This document shows positions 10,856 through 23,507 of a stretch of 64,000 nt of DNA, piece by piece. The DNA is taken from assembly GCF_028554725.1 (NCBI RefSeq), contig NC_071669.1, positions 5,285,501 to 5,349,500 of the forward strand, read 5' to 3'. Within the stretch, counting starts at the first letter, position 1. The number at the start of each line of letters is the position of its first letter. The notes beneath the pieces were generated by a model that did not search any database, was not told where the DNA came from, and saw only the letters and a list, made by a program, of their open reading frames with translations. Source of the stretch: Zeugodacus cucurbitae. Taxonomy: Eukaryota > Arthropoda > Insecta > Diptera > Tephritidae. The position numbers were made by a program, and so were the translations under genes.

Positions 10856-13445
10856 TTGTCAGTAGGAGTTGCTCATATAGGATACTAAACCGGAAGGAAC
10901 ACTAATATGTGATGTGTTGATCAATGTATGTAGGTTCAGCTATCTGTTAGAAATTTGTTTGGCATCTTCATACAAAATTTGGTGGCATGTATTACTGTGC
11001 TATATTTTCTTTAATATAACAATTATTTTTTCAACATAAAATACTTAAATTAAAAAAAAAATTAAATAACATTTAGGATGCGAGTGTTTTATTTCATTTC
11101 AATAGGGGATCGGTGCTTGATGGGGCTGTTATTGAATTAATATATTTTCTACATAGCTTTCAGCTCTAAATAAAGCTTATAGATAAGCTAGGTGAATCAA
11201 ACTATCTTTAAAGTGACTTTTATTAACCAATATCCCACCTCATTCTTTATAAAATTCGTTTATAAACAAAAACCCTTCCAACCGTGCCCATTGCTTCCTA
11301 ACTAAGTGCAATCGATAATATTTAAAAATCACAATAAATAAGCATATTTGCTTTGCCGGTCAATAAAGGCAAATATTTCCTGTGAAAATGGGGGTGAAAA
11401 ATTATAAACAAATAAATGGAAAGTATGCCAAATAAAGTGAAATAAAGTGAAAGGCGCAATAAATTGTTAATGCAGTCAGGAGAGTAAATAAATGTGTAAG
11501 CAAGCAGAGTGAACAAGGAATGGGTTTGTATGTGTGTGTGTGATATGAGTTTTATGTGGGAGTGTAATATGTGTTTGTATGTGTGATACATATTTGAATG
11601 TGTGTGCGTTGCGCAGCGCTCAAACGTTGAGTGACAGTGTATGCAAGTTAAAGGAGTAAAAGCGCGCATTGCTTGTAATAGCTGTGAGTGTTAAAGTAGC
11701 GCTTTCATATGTGTGGGTGTGTATGTGTGTGCGTGCCACATAAGTGTACGAAGTAGCTGCTGAAGTGCTTATCGTGTCTGTGCCACTTTGTGGCGCGTAA
11801 CTTTGCATAATTTCGTGGCAAGTTATGCTTTTTGACAGCGCCAGCACCAGCGTAGCATTTGTTTTTGTTGCTGCTTTAAATATATTATTTTTATTTTCGT
11901 AAATTTCAAGTAAGTTCGGTACAAACAAGCACACACATACATACATGAGTGTGGAAAAAGCGTAAGCGCTCGCTACTTTATGTCATACGTTTTGGCATTT
12001 GCCTCCACATGTACTTTCGCGCTTACGTACTCGTGCGGGGGCCATTTGCATATGTCGTTTGTTTGTTTTTTTTTTTTCTTTTTTAAGGCGAGTTAAAAAA
12101 CCCTGCAAAACAACAACATTGCTCATGAGTGAGTTTGACAATTTTACGATGTTGCAACACACGCACACTCATATACAAGCGGCGCTTTTTCCAGCTCACA
12201 TGCTTATTATGTTTCTTATGCTGCTTTTACTTGTATGTGTTGTTGTTGTTGTTGTGAGTGTGTGCGTTGCTTTGTGTACGCGTCCGTCTGCTTGAATTTC
12301 ATATGCAAAGTAAAAGCGTAGCAAATTTTACGCCACCTTCCGCTGCCACCGCTGCTGCTGCAGCTACTGTGCCAACTTTTCGCCAAGCGGCAATTTTTTA
12401 TTACTCATACGCCATGGTGTGCCAGTCAGCTCGCGCGCGCGCGCTACATTATAAGTAATACGCGCAAGCAATGCACACATAAAAATACTTGTGTGGAAGT
12501 TCAGTGTCGTCGTGTGGCGTACGCTGGCGGCTTTTAAACAGTCGTGACAACAACACACACATACACACTCTTCCATAGATATTATGTACACTCTCATATA
12601 AATATGTATGTATACAAGCCTTGTTGTACATTCATATTTACATGTGCAATACTTGTTCGTTGCTGTTCGCTCGCTCGCTTGCGCTTATTCGCCGGCGTCT
12701 TAACTGCAATTTGTGCGTTCATTGTTGCTGCGCTACTTTTACTTGTCACTTGTTGTTGTTGCGTTTCAATGCTTTTCGTTGTAGCTGTTGCTTCGCTGTT
12801 GCAATCTGTTTCTGTTTTTTTTCACTTTCGCACAGCAGGCTTTGTGTTGCTGTTGTTATTGCAATTGTTATTGTTGTTACTTTACTTTATTTTTGTTGTT
12901 GTCATTTTGCCTTTCATGCTTGACTGTCATTATTATCATGTTTTCACTCGCTGTATTACCTACTTTACAGCTGTGACGCTTATTCTTGTTGTTGTTGTTG
13001 TTACTTATATTGCCTTTGTACTTTACACCCATTTTGTTTGGTGTTTCACTCGCAAATACATGCATGCTTTCGCTGCGGTGTCCCTTTTTATCAGACTGTT
13101 TGGTTGTTGTTGTTGTAGTTGTTGTATGTGTTATTAAAATTTTTACGGCATATTTTCGGCGAAATTTTACTATATGCATATTTTCTTGTTTAACCTCGAA
13201 TATTTAATGAATTTGATTTGATGCGTTCGCTTTTGGTGCGTTTGGAGGTGAAAACAGAATTCACTGTGGCAAAGATTTTCTTTAAATTAGCGGTATTTTG
13301 TCTTCACTATTAAATATACAATTTAGCGCCCACATTTTGGCGCTGTATACAAGTACGGAAGATGACTTGGCTGCTTAGGTGTCTCATGGCATGCCTCTTC
13401 CTACAGTTTCTTTGCGATTTTGAAGAATGAATATTAGGCAGTTAT
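10856..13445. other. Background DNA, no gene recognised
   Basis: TG microsatellites lie near 11531-11545 and 11719-11732. The segment 12230-13140 is dense in TTG/TGT triplets, giving long open frames of low complexity on both strands that I do not believe are coding. A TTAC..ATACGCC motif lies at 12401. Confidence 0.45.
12401..12418 (+). promoter_or_regulatory. TTAC..ATACGCC motif
   Basis: TTACTCATACGCCATGGT, one of the recurrent motif copies, in unrelated flanking sequence. Confidence 0.35.
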
Positions 13446-14445
13446 CGTATTATTAATTATTTACTACCTCTCCATTATTCTTTTCTTTTATTTATGTTTT
13501 TAATTTGCAGTTCTGTTTCTGTTGAGGTTGTGTTCATTCAAATATTTAGTCAGCTTTAATATTAAGTCTTCTGTTAGAAAGTTTTTCTGTTAAGTTTCGA
13601 AATTATATTTCTGTTGAACTTTTCTTGCAAAAAAAAAATAAAAAAAAATTATAATGGTTGTAAAATTTTAATTTCTGTTTCAGTTTCTGTTTCTGTTTTC
13701 ATTTCCGTTTCTGTTATTATACGTGCAAGTATGTGATTTTCGACCACAACACTTTTGTTTTCGAAAGAGTCATTGACTTTTGGTTTCTGTTGCCACATTT
13801 TCTCCTGTTTTTATATCTCTCCTTTTTCTTTCCATGCTTGGATATTCTTTTTAATATGGTTACGTTCCTGTTATCATTGATTGCATACAAAACTTTTATA
13901 AATTGTTATATTTCTAAAACTAATTTTAATAATAAAATTTTCGTTTCATCGTATTATTAATTATTTATTACCTCTCCAATATTCTTCTTCTTTCATGCTT
14001 TTAATTTGCAGTACTGTTTCGGTTGAGGTTATGTTCATTCAAATATTTACTTAGCTTTAATATTAAGCCGTTTGTTAGAAAGTTTCTTGTTAAGTTTCGA
14101 AATTATATTTCTGGTGAGCTTTTCTTGCAAAAAAAATAAAAAAGTATTATGGTTGTAAAATTTTAATTTCTGTTTCAGTTTCTGTTTCTGTTATTATACT
14201 TGGAAGTATGTGATTTTCGACCAAAACACAATTGTCATCCCAAGAATCACAGACTTTATGTTTCTGTTTCTATTTCTGTTGCCAAATTTTCTTCTTTCTC
14301 GTTAATCATTCATATATCTCGTTAATCTTCCTGTTCTTTGGATATTCTTTTAATATGGTTACGTTGCTGTTATCATTGATTGATCACAAAACTTTTAAAA
14401 ATTGTTATATTTCAAAAACTAATTTTAATAATACTGATTTTCTAT
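13446..14445. repeat. Tandem duplication, two units of about 504 bp
   Basis: Unit 1 (13446-13949) and unit 2 (13950 to about 14445) both begin 'cgtattattaattattta'. They share 'acctctcca(t/a)tattctt', 'gttcattcaaatattta', 'tttcgaaattatatttctg' and 'atatggttacgt(t/c)' in the same order. Each contains 'ttctgtttctgtt' runs. The second unit is slightly shorter. No coding content is apparent. Confidence 0.75.
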
Positions 14446-16084
14446 GAAAAAAATATTTTTCTGAAACAATACTAATCACCATATCCGAGTATACATGTTT
14501 CCTGCACATAAAACAAGCATAAAATATAAACTCGTTTGCTGTGCTCCTTCCCGAAATTCTTCTAGCTATAACAAGAATTAATTGGATAAGTTTTTAATTT
14601 GCATTTTTTACGAGCTTAACATTTTTTCGGTGTTGGTAAGGGTGGTGGTGTTGGTGTTGGTGGCGTTGCAAATGCGGGTTTCGCCTCCAAGCGACTAGTC
14701 CCTAGCACGTGCTAGTCTAAGGTCGCAACGACGCATGCAAAGTGCAGCTATAAAATGTGCGAACAGTGCGAAACTGTGAAGTTGCAAACATTGCATGGCG
14801 GCAAGGCATAGCATTAACATAACAGAAAAAGGAAGTAAAAGGAACGTACATAAATTGACAATGGCAAAGCGTGAGCGTTGTCAAGTGAAGTGGCAGTCGC
14901 AGTTAGCAAGTGGCTAATAAACTTTTCAGATTTTAATGCAATTTTATAAAATATATTTTTAATTTGACTAAAAGTTTGGCGAAGTGACCTTGCTGCTGGG
15001 GTTTACATCGTTATTTAATTTGTTTGTATTTTGTGTTTATGTTTAAAGCGTAATTATAGAATTTAACAGTACAAACTAGATGGCAAACGTATTAAACTTA
15101 CAGCGGCATCTAAAAAACTTATGACATGGAAATTTTGAAATTCCCGTTATTTTTTGAACACACCTCTTATTTACATATTGCACATGCTACGACTCCGACA
15201 ATGTATTCCAATACAATTTTTTCGTTTCGCAAATATATTTATCCATGTTATCAGTCAATTTGATAAAATATTTTCTTTATATTTCGCTTATCCTTCATCT
15301 TCGTCGCTATCAGCTTCAACTGTTTTGATGTTGCATCTGCTACTACCAACTGCTGTGATTTCAAATATTTCTTTTCCACTTATTTATGCTTCTTCATATT
15401 TACTATTTTCCGCCATTTTCCACATTCATTTTACGAGCATCTTTCTCGTCATTCACATTCACATTCCACTGCTATTTATGATTTTGTTTATATTACAACA
15501 CTCAGCATACAGACTTGCACATTTATATAAATTTATATATAGTGCTTTCTAAACATGTCTGCAATCAGCTGTTGATGCCTTCACAAATACACAAGTCCCG
15601 TTGTGTGCCACAAAGCGAATGAGCACTTAAAAAATACATAAAAACAGGGTTGCTTCTACACACTCATGGCGCTGTCTGTGCGTTTAGAAACTTACGCACA
15701 TGCTTTTCATACATATAGAGATATATATGCACGTTATACTCATTTCACATTTCACTTGCGTCTGCTTGTTGTAGATCATGCAGTAAGTTTGTCTATCTAT
15801 AGTTATTCACCTACATTTATTTCACAGTCTGTTTGTATGAGAAATGCTGAATAGCTCAAAAATGCGTAAATAATGTTAGCAGAAAAATAAAATATCAGGC
15901 AGCAAAGTGGAATGGCAGACTTGTGTGGAAAAAATAATAAATTTCTAAGCCAACTATGCAGACAGTTCGCCTCTTTTTTTGTGGCGTTGAAAATTAAACT
16001 TTATGGTATAGGAAGGCGAATTTGTTAGTGGGCATTCTACTTAATAATTTATAAATTTATAAAAAATTAAAATTTATTTAATAA
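14446..16084. other. Background DNA, no gene recognised
   Basis: Non-coding. It includes a palindromic segment at 14691-14726 (listed separately) and (GGT)-rich sequence just before it. Longer open frames at 15154-15552 and 15666-15854 lack family features. Confidence 0.4.
14691..14726. other. Nested palindrome around a CACGTG E-box
   Basis: CTAGCACGTGCTAG (14702-14715) is a perfect palindrome. GACTAG and CTAGTC flank it, and GCGAC (14691) pairs with GTCGC (14722). The segment could form an imperfect hairpin or serve as a bHLH site; function is unknown. Confidence 0.5.
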
Positions 16085-17065
16085 ATAAATAGTTTAACTA
16101 GAGTAAATATGGTCGAAGTAATGAAAAAGTTTAGAACACCTAAAGGTATGCTAAAAAATTTAAGTGAGGATGTTACAAATTTTTTTTTTAATAGTTGCGT
16201 AAAATTAAATATATCTAGAAATATTAATTAAACTATTATGCAATAAAAAAATCTCAATAATCTTTAGCGTCTAAAGGTATGCTAAACTAAATTGAACTGA
16301 GGTATTCAGTTGCTAAATTTTTTTTTTAATTTTTCATATGAGTTAAGATAAATAATCAGCTATTAAGTATAGCATGCAATAAAAAAATAAAAAAAAATTG
16401 GAATTTGGCTGAAGTCCTTTAAATTTTTCTGTAAAATTTATTCAAAATAAACCTTCATAAATAAAAATTATATGATTATAAAAAGGGAAAATAGTTGTTA
16501 AATTATTTAAAAAAAATAGTTTAAGTGGAGAAAATATGGTCAAAGTAATAAAAAAGTTTATTGCGCCTAAAGGTATGCTAATGTTTTTTAACTTTGGTAT
16601 TCAGATGCTACAATTTTTTTAATATTTATCTGTGATTTTAGATATGTAAATCAAATAAACAAATTCAGCTATTAAGGATATTATACAATAAAAAAATTTT
16701 AAAATTGGAAATTCACCGAAGTCCCCGTAATTTTTCTCCAAAATTTATTAAAAAGTAAAACTTTATTTATATTTATAAAGCCAAAAAATGTATTAAGTTA
16801 TTAGAAAAAAATAGTATAAATGTTAAAAAATTTGTCAAAATAGTAAAAGAGTGTTAAGCGCCTGAAAGTATGCAAAAGAGTTGATAACTGAGGTATTAAA
16901 ATTAAGCAAAAATAGTTTTTTGGAAAACTGTTTCTGATAAGCGACAACACAATATATACCTAAAACTATCACTAAGAAAAAACGTTATAATAAATTTATT
17001 AAAATTAAAATTTTGAAAAATATTACAATCCCTAAATTTTCCGTTAAAATTTATTAAATATAAGC
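16085..17065 (+). repeat. Degenerate array of about 295 bp, each unit with a Su(Hw)-like site
   Basis: Successive units share 'atatggtc(g/a)aagtaat.aaaaa', 'cctaaaggtatgct', 'ctgaggtattcagttgcta', 'tgcaataaaaaaa' and 'aaatttttctg/ccaaaatttatt'. The 'cctaaaggtatgct' core falls at about 16139, 16270, 16567 and 16861. The first unit is short (about 131), the others about 295. The core resembles the Su(Hw) insulator site. Confidence 0.6.
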
Positions 17066-17799
17066 CTGCACTAATACTATTCTCAGTTCTATTCTCAAAT
17101 ATGCCACTTCAATTCGCCATTTCAAGGCCAGTTACATATCGTGCTGCTACATTTACGCTGTCTCCCTGCATAAGTCTGCGACTATTTGCTCAAATTCTTT
17201 CTATATTCGGTTTTTATTACATCTCCTCTCCTACGAAATTCTCTTATTTGTTTGTCTACAAGCAGGTTTTTGTATGCGTTGCTTACTTTTGTGACCCTTT
17301 TGTTGATTGCCATTTATCATTGGCGACCGCTGCCTTCATTTTATTTATTCTATTTGGTCTCGTTTAACACAATTCTTTTGGTCAATAAAGCTGGCAATGA
17401 TGCAGACAATTGTATGTGTAGCAGGCAGTTGTTGTGCGCACATATGACATATATATTTTTGTAATAAAAGATAGTTTTGTGTTGCTATATATAGCGGTTA
17501 GCGAGGCATACATATATAGCGACTAGAAAGACATACATATGAGACACCCACAAGTCGTCGCTGTACAGGGCGTATGAGTAACATTTTGTATGGTTGGTGG
17601 CACTGAACTGGTATAAGTGAGTTAATGTATTAACAAGCTTAAAGCATTGCTTTTATGAAACAGATTTGGTTTATTATAAGGTGGAAAAGGAAGAAAAAAT
17701 GTATATGTAATATAATTTTCAAGAACTTAGTTGGAACTTAATGAGCTGATGAGAGAGTTTGGTTGGTAGAAAAGCTTTAACCAAACTAATTTATTAATG
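17066..17799. other. Background DNA, no gene recognised
   Basis: Ordinary AT-rich sequence with one reverse copy of the TTAC..ATACGCC motif (17569-17582). The frames at 17101-17464 show no recognisable domain. Confidence 0.4.
17568..17585 (-). promoter_or_regulatory. TTAC..ATACGCC motif, reverse strand
   Basis: Read in reverse it is ATGTTACTCATACGCCC, sharing the ATGTTAC lead-in with the copies at 37052, 44281 and 60832. Confidence 0.4.
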
Positions 17800-18960
17800 T
17801 TTAAAATAAATTAAAAATTATTTAAAATTGATATAAAGGTGAAATGCTAATCAAATAAATTTTCAAAAAATAAATTTTTAAAATTTTTAGAATATTTCTA
17901 ATTTTTTATTACTTTTAAATTATTTTTGAAGCTGTTTTTTTTGTTGAAATATTGAAATAAAAAATATTTTAAAGTGAAATGTTAATTATTAATATTTGAA
18001 ATTCGTTGAAGAAAAAACCTTTTAAAAATGTTTGTCCTTTTTTTAATATTTTTATTATATTTGAATTAAATTATAATTAATTTAAGAGCATAAAAATCTT
18101 TTGTTGAAAAACTGATATTAAAAATAATTTAAAAATGCAAATATATAAAAAACGCTGGGAAAAACATTTTTAAAATTTCTATAGTTTTTTTTTATATTTT
18201 TATTATCTTTTAATTAATTTTTAATTTTTTTTTTTTTAATAATTTGAAACTTAAAATATATAAAAAACGATAATTTTTTTTTTAATTTTTTATTTTTTTT
18301 TTATAATATTTCAATTCATTTTCAAGCTCTTTTTTTGAAATATAATTTAAAAATGAAAATATATAAAATACGCGATTTTTTTTACGTTTATATATTTTTT
18401 TAATATTTTTTATTATATTAATTTTTAAGCTCTTTTCTTAAAATACTGAAATAAATAATAATTTAAAAATAAAAATATGTAAAATACGCCGAAAAAACGT
18501 TTTTAAAATTTCTATAATTTTTGTTAATTAATATTTTTTTTTTAATTTTTTTTATTATACTATAATTAATTTTTAAGCCTTTTTCTTGAAATACTGAAAA
18601 AAATTTAAATGTTAATTAAATATTTAAAATTCGTTGAAACAACCTTTTTAAAATTTTTATAATTTTTTTTTTAAATATTTTTTATTATATTTAAATTAAA
18701 AAACTGAAATAAAAAATGTTAAAATGCAAATATATAAAATACGCTGAAAAAAACATTTTTAAAATTTTTATAATTTGTTTTTAATTTTTGTATTATATTT
18801 CAATTAATTATTAAGGTCTTTTCTTGAAATACTGAAATAAAAAATAATTTAAAAATAAAAATTTTTAAAATACGCTGAAAAACCATTTTTAAATATTTTC
18901 AAAATTGTATTTATTATATTAAATTATTTGTCAGCTAATTTTTTTATTGAAATACTGCCT
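17800..18960. repeat. Degenerate AT-rich tandem array
   Basis: Units contain 'cttgaaatactgaaataaaaaa', 'aaaatatataaaatacgc(t/c)gaaaaaac' and '(a)cntttttaaaattt'. The last landmark lies near 18015, 18165, 18492, 18643, 18755 and 18880, so the unit is about 110-160 bp and heavily slipped. It is unrelated to the 5-6.3 kb array, although similar in composition. Confidence 0.6.
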
Positions 18961-19097
18961 ATATTTAATTTATCTCTATTTGTCATACTCAAACTCATTT
19001 AACAAATTAATTTCTCACAGCTATAATTATTATATTTTCATACTTAATTACGTTATTAAATAATGAAATAAAATAAAATAAATTCTTCTCTTTGCAG

Positions 19098-20461
19098 TTA
19101 CGCATATCCACTATTAAACGCGCTGCACCTAATAAAGCAACAAAATAAGCGCGAAATATTTAACACATTAATAAGCGCAATAATATTGCAAATAACTTGC
19201 AATTTAATACAAAATAAATTTGCACAAATATACAAAAGTCTACAAACAACAACAAAAAAACACGCAACTGTAAAGCGTAAAACACTTTAAAGCCAATAAA
19301 CAAATATTAAATGCATATAAATTAGAAGAGGCGCGCGCAAAAAAAAAATTGCAAAATAAACACCAACAAAAACACACACACACACAGAGACAAACAAGCG
19401 AAAAATAATAATAACACAAATGAGCTGCACACAATTTCGCAATGCGTTTATGAATATTTAATGTGTTATTTTTTATAATTGCAACAACAACAACAACACG
19501 GAGAAGGCGAGCGCAACAAAAAGCAGCAAATTAACATGCATGCGGCACATAAATTCATATTAATATAGGTGTAATTTGCACAAAATAGTGTGAAGTAAAA
19601 AATTAAAAGTGTTTGCCATTTATTTTGCATTGCGGCTGCGTTAATACAAAAACAGAAACGGAGGAAAAAAACCAACAACAACAAAAAAACGCGTTATAAT
19701 AATTTATAAATAAGTAAGCAGACAGTGTACAATTGCCAGCGGAAATATAGACACACACACACGTGTGTACAATTGCCACAAACAAAAAAACCCATAATAA
19801 TAACATTTATAATAAAAAGTGCAAACATATTCACCGCAAAACGCAGCTAAAATAATAAAATCGCACAAAAGTGCTGCCGCATTACTCATACGCCACGGCC
19901 AACACGCCGACGCAGCACTCAACTGTGTGTGTGTTTGTTTGTGTATTAAAGTGCACACGTACTGTTAATGTTAAGTCATAAATTATGTATTTAATTAATT
20001 AATAGCGCAGCACAATAGCAGCAACATACTCAAACAACAGCAGAGCACAACGCAAAAACAAAACACTACAACAATAGCAATACAAGCAAGCGCGTTTCAT
20101 GCGTAGTGTGTGCGCTGTCTTTGTTGTTGCGCCGCCGGCAAATCGTCTTTAAGTGCTGTTATTATTATACGCGCGTATTTATGCTATAATATGCGCCGTA
20201 TTATATGCTTAATTAAAGTGTTATATGCGTTAATACGTCGAAATCAGGAATTATTGTAGTGCCTCTTAAGTGGAATTTGGAGAACAAAAAAGTGGAAAAA
20301 TAAAAGGAAATTTTAACAAAAATCTTTATAAGTAATTCAAATTAAAATTAACAAACGTGGAATTGCGTATAAATGAAAATTTAAAAGCAGTAGTTAGTTG
20401 GTACACTGTAGTTGCTGTTGTATCATACTTGAGCTTGAAGCGCTGCTTATATTAAATAAAG
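19098..20461 (+). other. Candidate untranslated exon
   Basis: A strong acceptor, 'ttcttctctttgcag', ends at 19097 and a strong donor, GTGAGT, begins at 20462 after AAAG. The 1.36 kb between is markedly A-rich and T-poor on the + strand, with (CAA)n runs, unlike both flanks; this is typical of long fly 5' UTR exons. No long ATG frame crosses it. It would belong to a + strand gene whose coding exons lie outside the window. It contains one TTAC..ATACGCC motif at 19882. The splice sites are seen; the exon status is inferred. Confidence 0.4.
19882..19898 (+). promoter_or_regulatory. TTAC..ATACGCC motif
   Basis: TTACTCATACGCCACGG inside the candidate exon. Confidence 0.35.
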
Positions 20462-20684
20462 GTGAGTTGAACATGAAACTTTATTACTAATTGACATAAA
20501 TTATTAAAATTCGTGTACTATTAATTTATATATATATTAGTAGAATATAACCGATAAATTCGCTTTAGTTGGCAATTACTCAAGGTATTTCTCATAAGTT
20601 GCCTATAGCGCCATCTATACTGTAGCTTTCATATTAATTGTATAGTTTTTAAAATCCAAAACGGTTAATGTAGTTTACGTCTTA

Positions 20685-22468
20685 TAGTCTTTTCACACAA
20701 CCAAATTAATTGGTCAATTAAAATTTTGATTGAGAAACCAGTTTTTGCCCTTCAAACTGACGGCCACTCGATAACCGATCAGCTGTCATATAATACATTT
20801 TTATACTCTCGCAACCTGCTGCACAGAGTATAATAGTTTTGTTCACATAACGGTTGTTTGTGTCACCAAGAAATATAAGAGTTAGATATGGGGTTATATA
20901 TACATAAATGATCAGGATGACGAGTAGATTTGAAATCCGGATGTCTGTCCGTCCGTCCGTCTGTCCGTGCAAGCGATAACTTGAGTAAAAATTAAGATAT
21001 CTTAATGAAACTTGGAACACATGTTCCTTGGCACCCTGAGGTTGCTTTCGAAAATGGGTAAAATCGGTCCACTGCCACGCCCACAAAATGGAGGAAACCG
21101 AAAACCTATACAGTGTCATAACTAAGCCATAAATAAAGTTATGAAAATGAAATCTGGAACATAGAATCCCATTAGGGAGGGGCACATTTGGATGTAATTT
21201 TTTTTGAAAAGTGGGCATGACCCCGCCCCAATATAGGTTTTTTGTATATAACTCGCAAACCAATAAAGCTATATAAGCCAAACTTTCTGCAGTCGTTTCT
21301 TTTAGCCATTTCCATATACAGTCCAAAAATGATAGAAATCGGATAATAACCATGCCCACCTCCCATACAAAGGTTAGATTGAAAATGACTAAAAATGGGT
21401 TAACTCCCTAACGAAAAACGTCAGAAACACCAAATTTTACATAAGAAATGGCAGATGGAAGCTGCACTCAGATTTTTTTACAAAGTGGAAAATGGGCGTG
21501 GTGTCGCCCACTTATGGGTCAAAAACCATATCTCAAGAACTATTAGACCGATTTCAATGAAATTCGGTATATAACACTTTCTTGACACTTCACTTCCCTG
21601 ATGACACGGGTGGAATATGGGCGAAATCGGTTTACAACTACGTCTACTTCCCTTATAACTCAATTTTGAATTCCATCTGATTCATTCACTTTATAATGTA
21701 TTCATAAGGAACCAATGAAACCAGCGGAATAAAACTTTACACAAATACTGTATTTGAGCTGTGTCATCACTTGTGGAAGAATTTTCAAAATCGGACCATG
21801 ACTTTTCAAGGCCCCTGATATCAAACATGAAGAACTATAGGTAAATCCCTCAGATATTTTAATGTAATTCATTCCCTCTGAATTTTTTTCTTATAACAGT
21901 TTCTCTGTGTACCTGAAATGGTAAAAATCGGGCCATAACTTCCCCCAGATCCCATATACCTAATTATAAGTAATATTAAATTAAGTGAGCGTATAGTCTT
22001 CGATACATTGTATCTTGGTGGTGAAAACGAGTGAAATCGGTTTAGGAATTACCTCAGTCCCCATATACTATTTATGATGATTTTCGTTATTCTATTGAAC
22101 TTTATACCAAATATATGGGTCGACTTGTGTTATCTTTATAAAATTACATCAATAAATTGCGAGAGTATAAAATGTTCGGTTACACCCGAACTTAGCGCTT
22201 CCTTATTTGTTGTTTTTGCTTTTCATAAGAAGTTGGCAAGTTAAATCAGCTGATTACTATTTTTGCAACAGCGCCATCTACCGTCGGTAGCGTGAACAAC
22301 AACTCGCAGACAAATGCGGTCCTTGTCGCAGATTGATTTTTATGTCGATTAAAATTCAATCAAAAATTAATGTTGTTTTTTATTTTGTATGATAAATCGA
22401 TCTTAATCAGCGTTTTAATCGAGCAGAAGCCGGTTAATTGTTCAATTACCTCCTGTGTGAAAAGGCTA
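20685..22468. mobile_element. Harbinger-like MITE split by a DINE-like insertion
   Basis: The left end is TAGTCTTTTCACACA after TTA (20682-20684). The right end is TGTGTGAAAAGGCTA before TTC (22469-22471), an almost exact inverted repeat. The TTA-type flank suits a PIF/Harbinger 3-base target site. The MITE itself is about 375 bp, and the rest is the DINE-like copy at 20801-22209. The related full copy at 44924-45317 lacks this insert, so the nesting order is clear. Confidence 0.65.
20801..22209 (+). mobile_element. DINE-like (Helentron) repeat, copy B
   Basis: Complete copy. It starts TTATACTCTCGCAACCTGCTG and carries the 'gtccgtccgtccgtctgtccg' microsatellite at about 20947. It ends TTGCGAGAGTATAAAATGTTCGG with 'acccgaacttagcgcttcc'. 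The internal 21172-21366 segment preserves the 'cccgcccca' and 'acctcccatacaaaggtta' landmarks. Insertion is into a T-rich spot of a Harbinger-like MITE. A long open frame on the reverse strand is not conserved between copies. Confidence 0.7.
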
Positions 22469-22471
22469 TTC

Positions 22472-23503
22472 ATATATTTTTAGATCTTTATTTGTTCATA
22501 TAGTAATTGAAATGTTAAGAAATTGATCAAGTTTCCTAGATGCAGTGTTCTTGAAATAATCTGACTCCAGTGCCATCTAGGCCTAACAATTTTAATGGCC
22601 TTGGGCTTTTAAAGCCTATTTAAATTTAAATTTTTACAACTATCTGGTTATTACATAATCAAAATTTTGCAGAATTCTTTCAAACAAATCATTAAGAAAC
22701 CACGTCTACGAGTATATATCATAATATATTGTTAAAATATTACCGATTTATTGGCTCTGTTGGGCTTCAACTTTTTCTAATTTATTGCCTTTAGTGCTAT
22801 CTGTGTTGTAGCTTCTTTACTTAATTTCTTTTTAAAAGCTAAAAGCTTGTTGCACATAGGTCCAAATTTTTAATAAACCACACCCACTTAGAATTGACTG
22901 AATTCAACATTACTTAACCTAAACTAAAATTTTTAAATTTCAAGCTTAGATCATTTTGGAAGTACTAATAAAAGTATATATAAATATGGTTCAGGAATGA
23001 GTATGTAGAAAGATGACTCATTAGTACTACAAAAAGCTCCTTTATTACAATTAATTAAGAGAAAATTGCAGAATTGTTAAATTAATCCAGTTCGCAATTT
23101 GGTATGCACTCATTAACTCGCTAAGAGTATTAATTATTCAGTGTTGTTGTAACAATAATATCTTCTCCTAGTCTTATATAGTGCTGCAATTTTGGCTTCT
23201 ATCGCTTGTTGTATGTAAATTTCGATTTCGAGAACAACCTACGATAATTCGGCAATATTGACCGTACCTTTTTTAGCTCTTGCTTCTGTATATAGATTCT
23301 GAAATATCTTTTTTTTTTCGCTAAGTGGTTTTGAATAGAAAGTTATTTACTAATTCATTAAACTAATTCAATATTTGTTTTTCCGATAAGACATTAGACA
23401 TTATTTGTTTTCTCATTATGCCTCCTAGCAGAAATTTAATACTTAATATCTTGAAGGCTATGACACAAATAAAAAATATAATTACTATTGGTGGGAGACA
23501 GGT
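22472..23503. other. Background DNA, no gene recognised
   Basis: AT-rich, no recognisable coding frame or repeat family. Confidence 0.4.
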
Positions 23504-23507
23504 TTAA

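Noticed and set aside
12544..13137. 197-codon open frame rich in Val, Leu, Cys and Phe
   Set aside because: It comes from a TTG/TGT low-complexity stretch. Open frames occur in several frames on both strands and no domain is visible.
20718..21359. 213-codon open frame on the reverse strand
   Set aside because: It lies in DINE-like copy B and its MITE host. The other copies have stops in the same alignment and no known motif is present.
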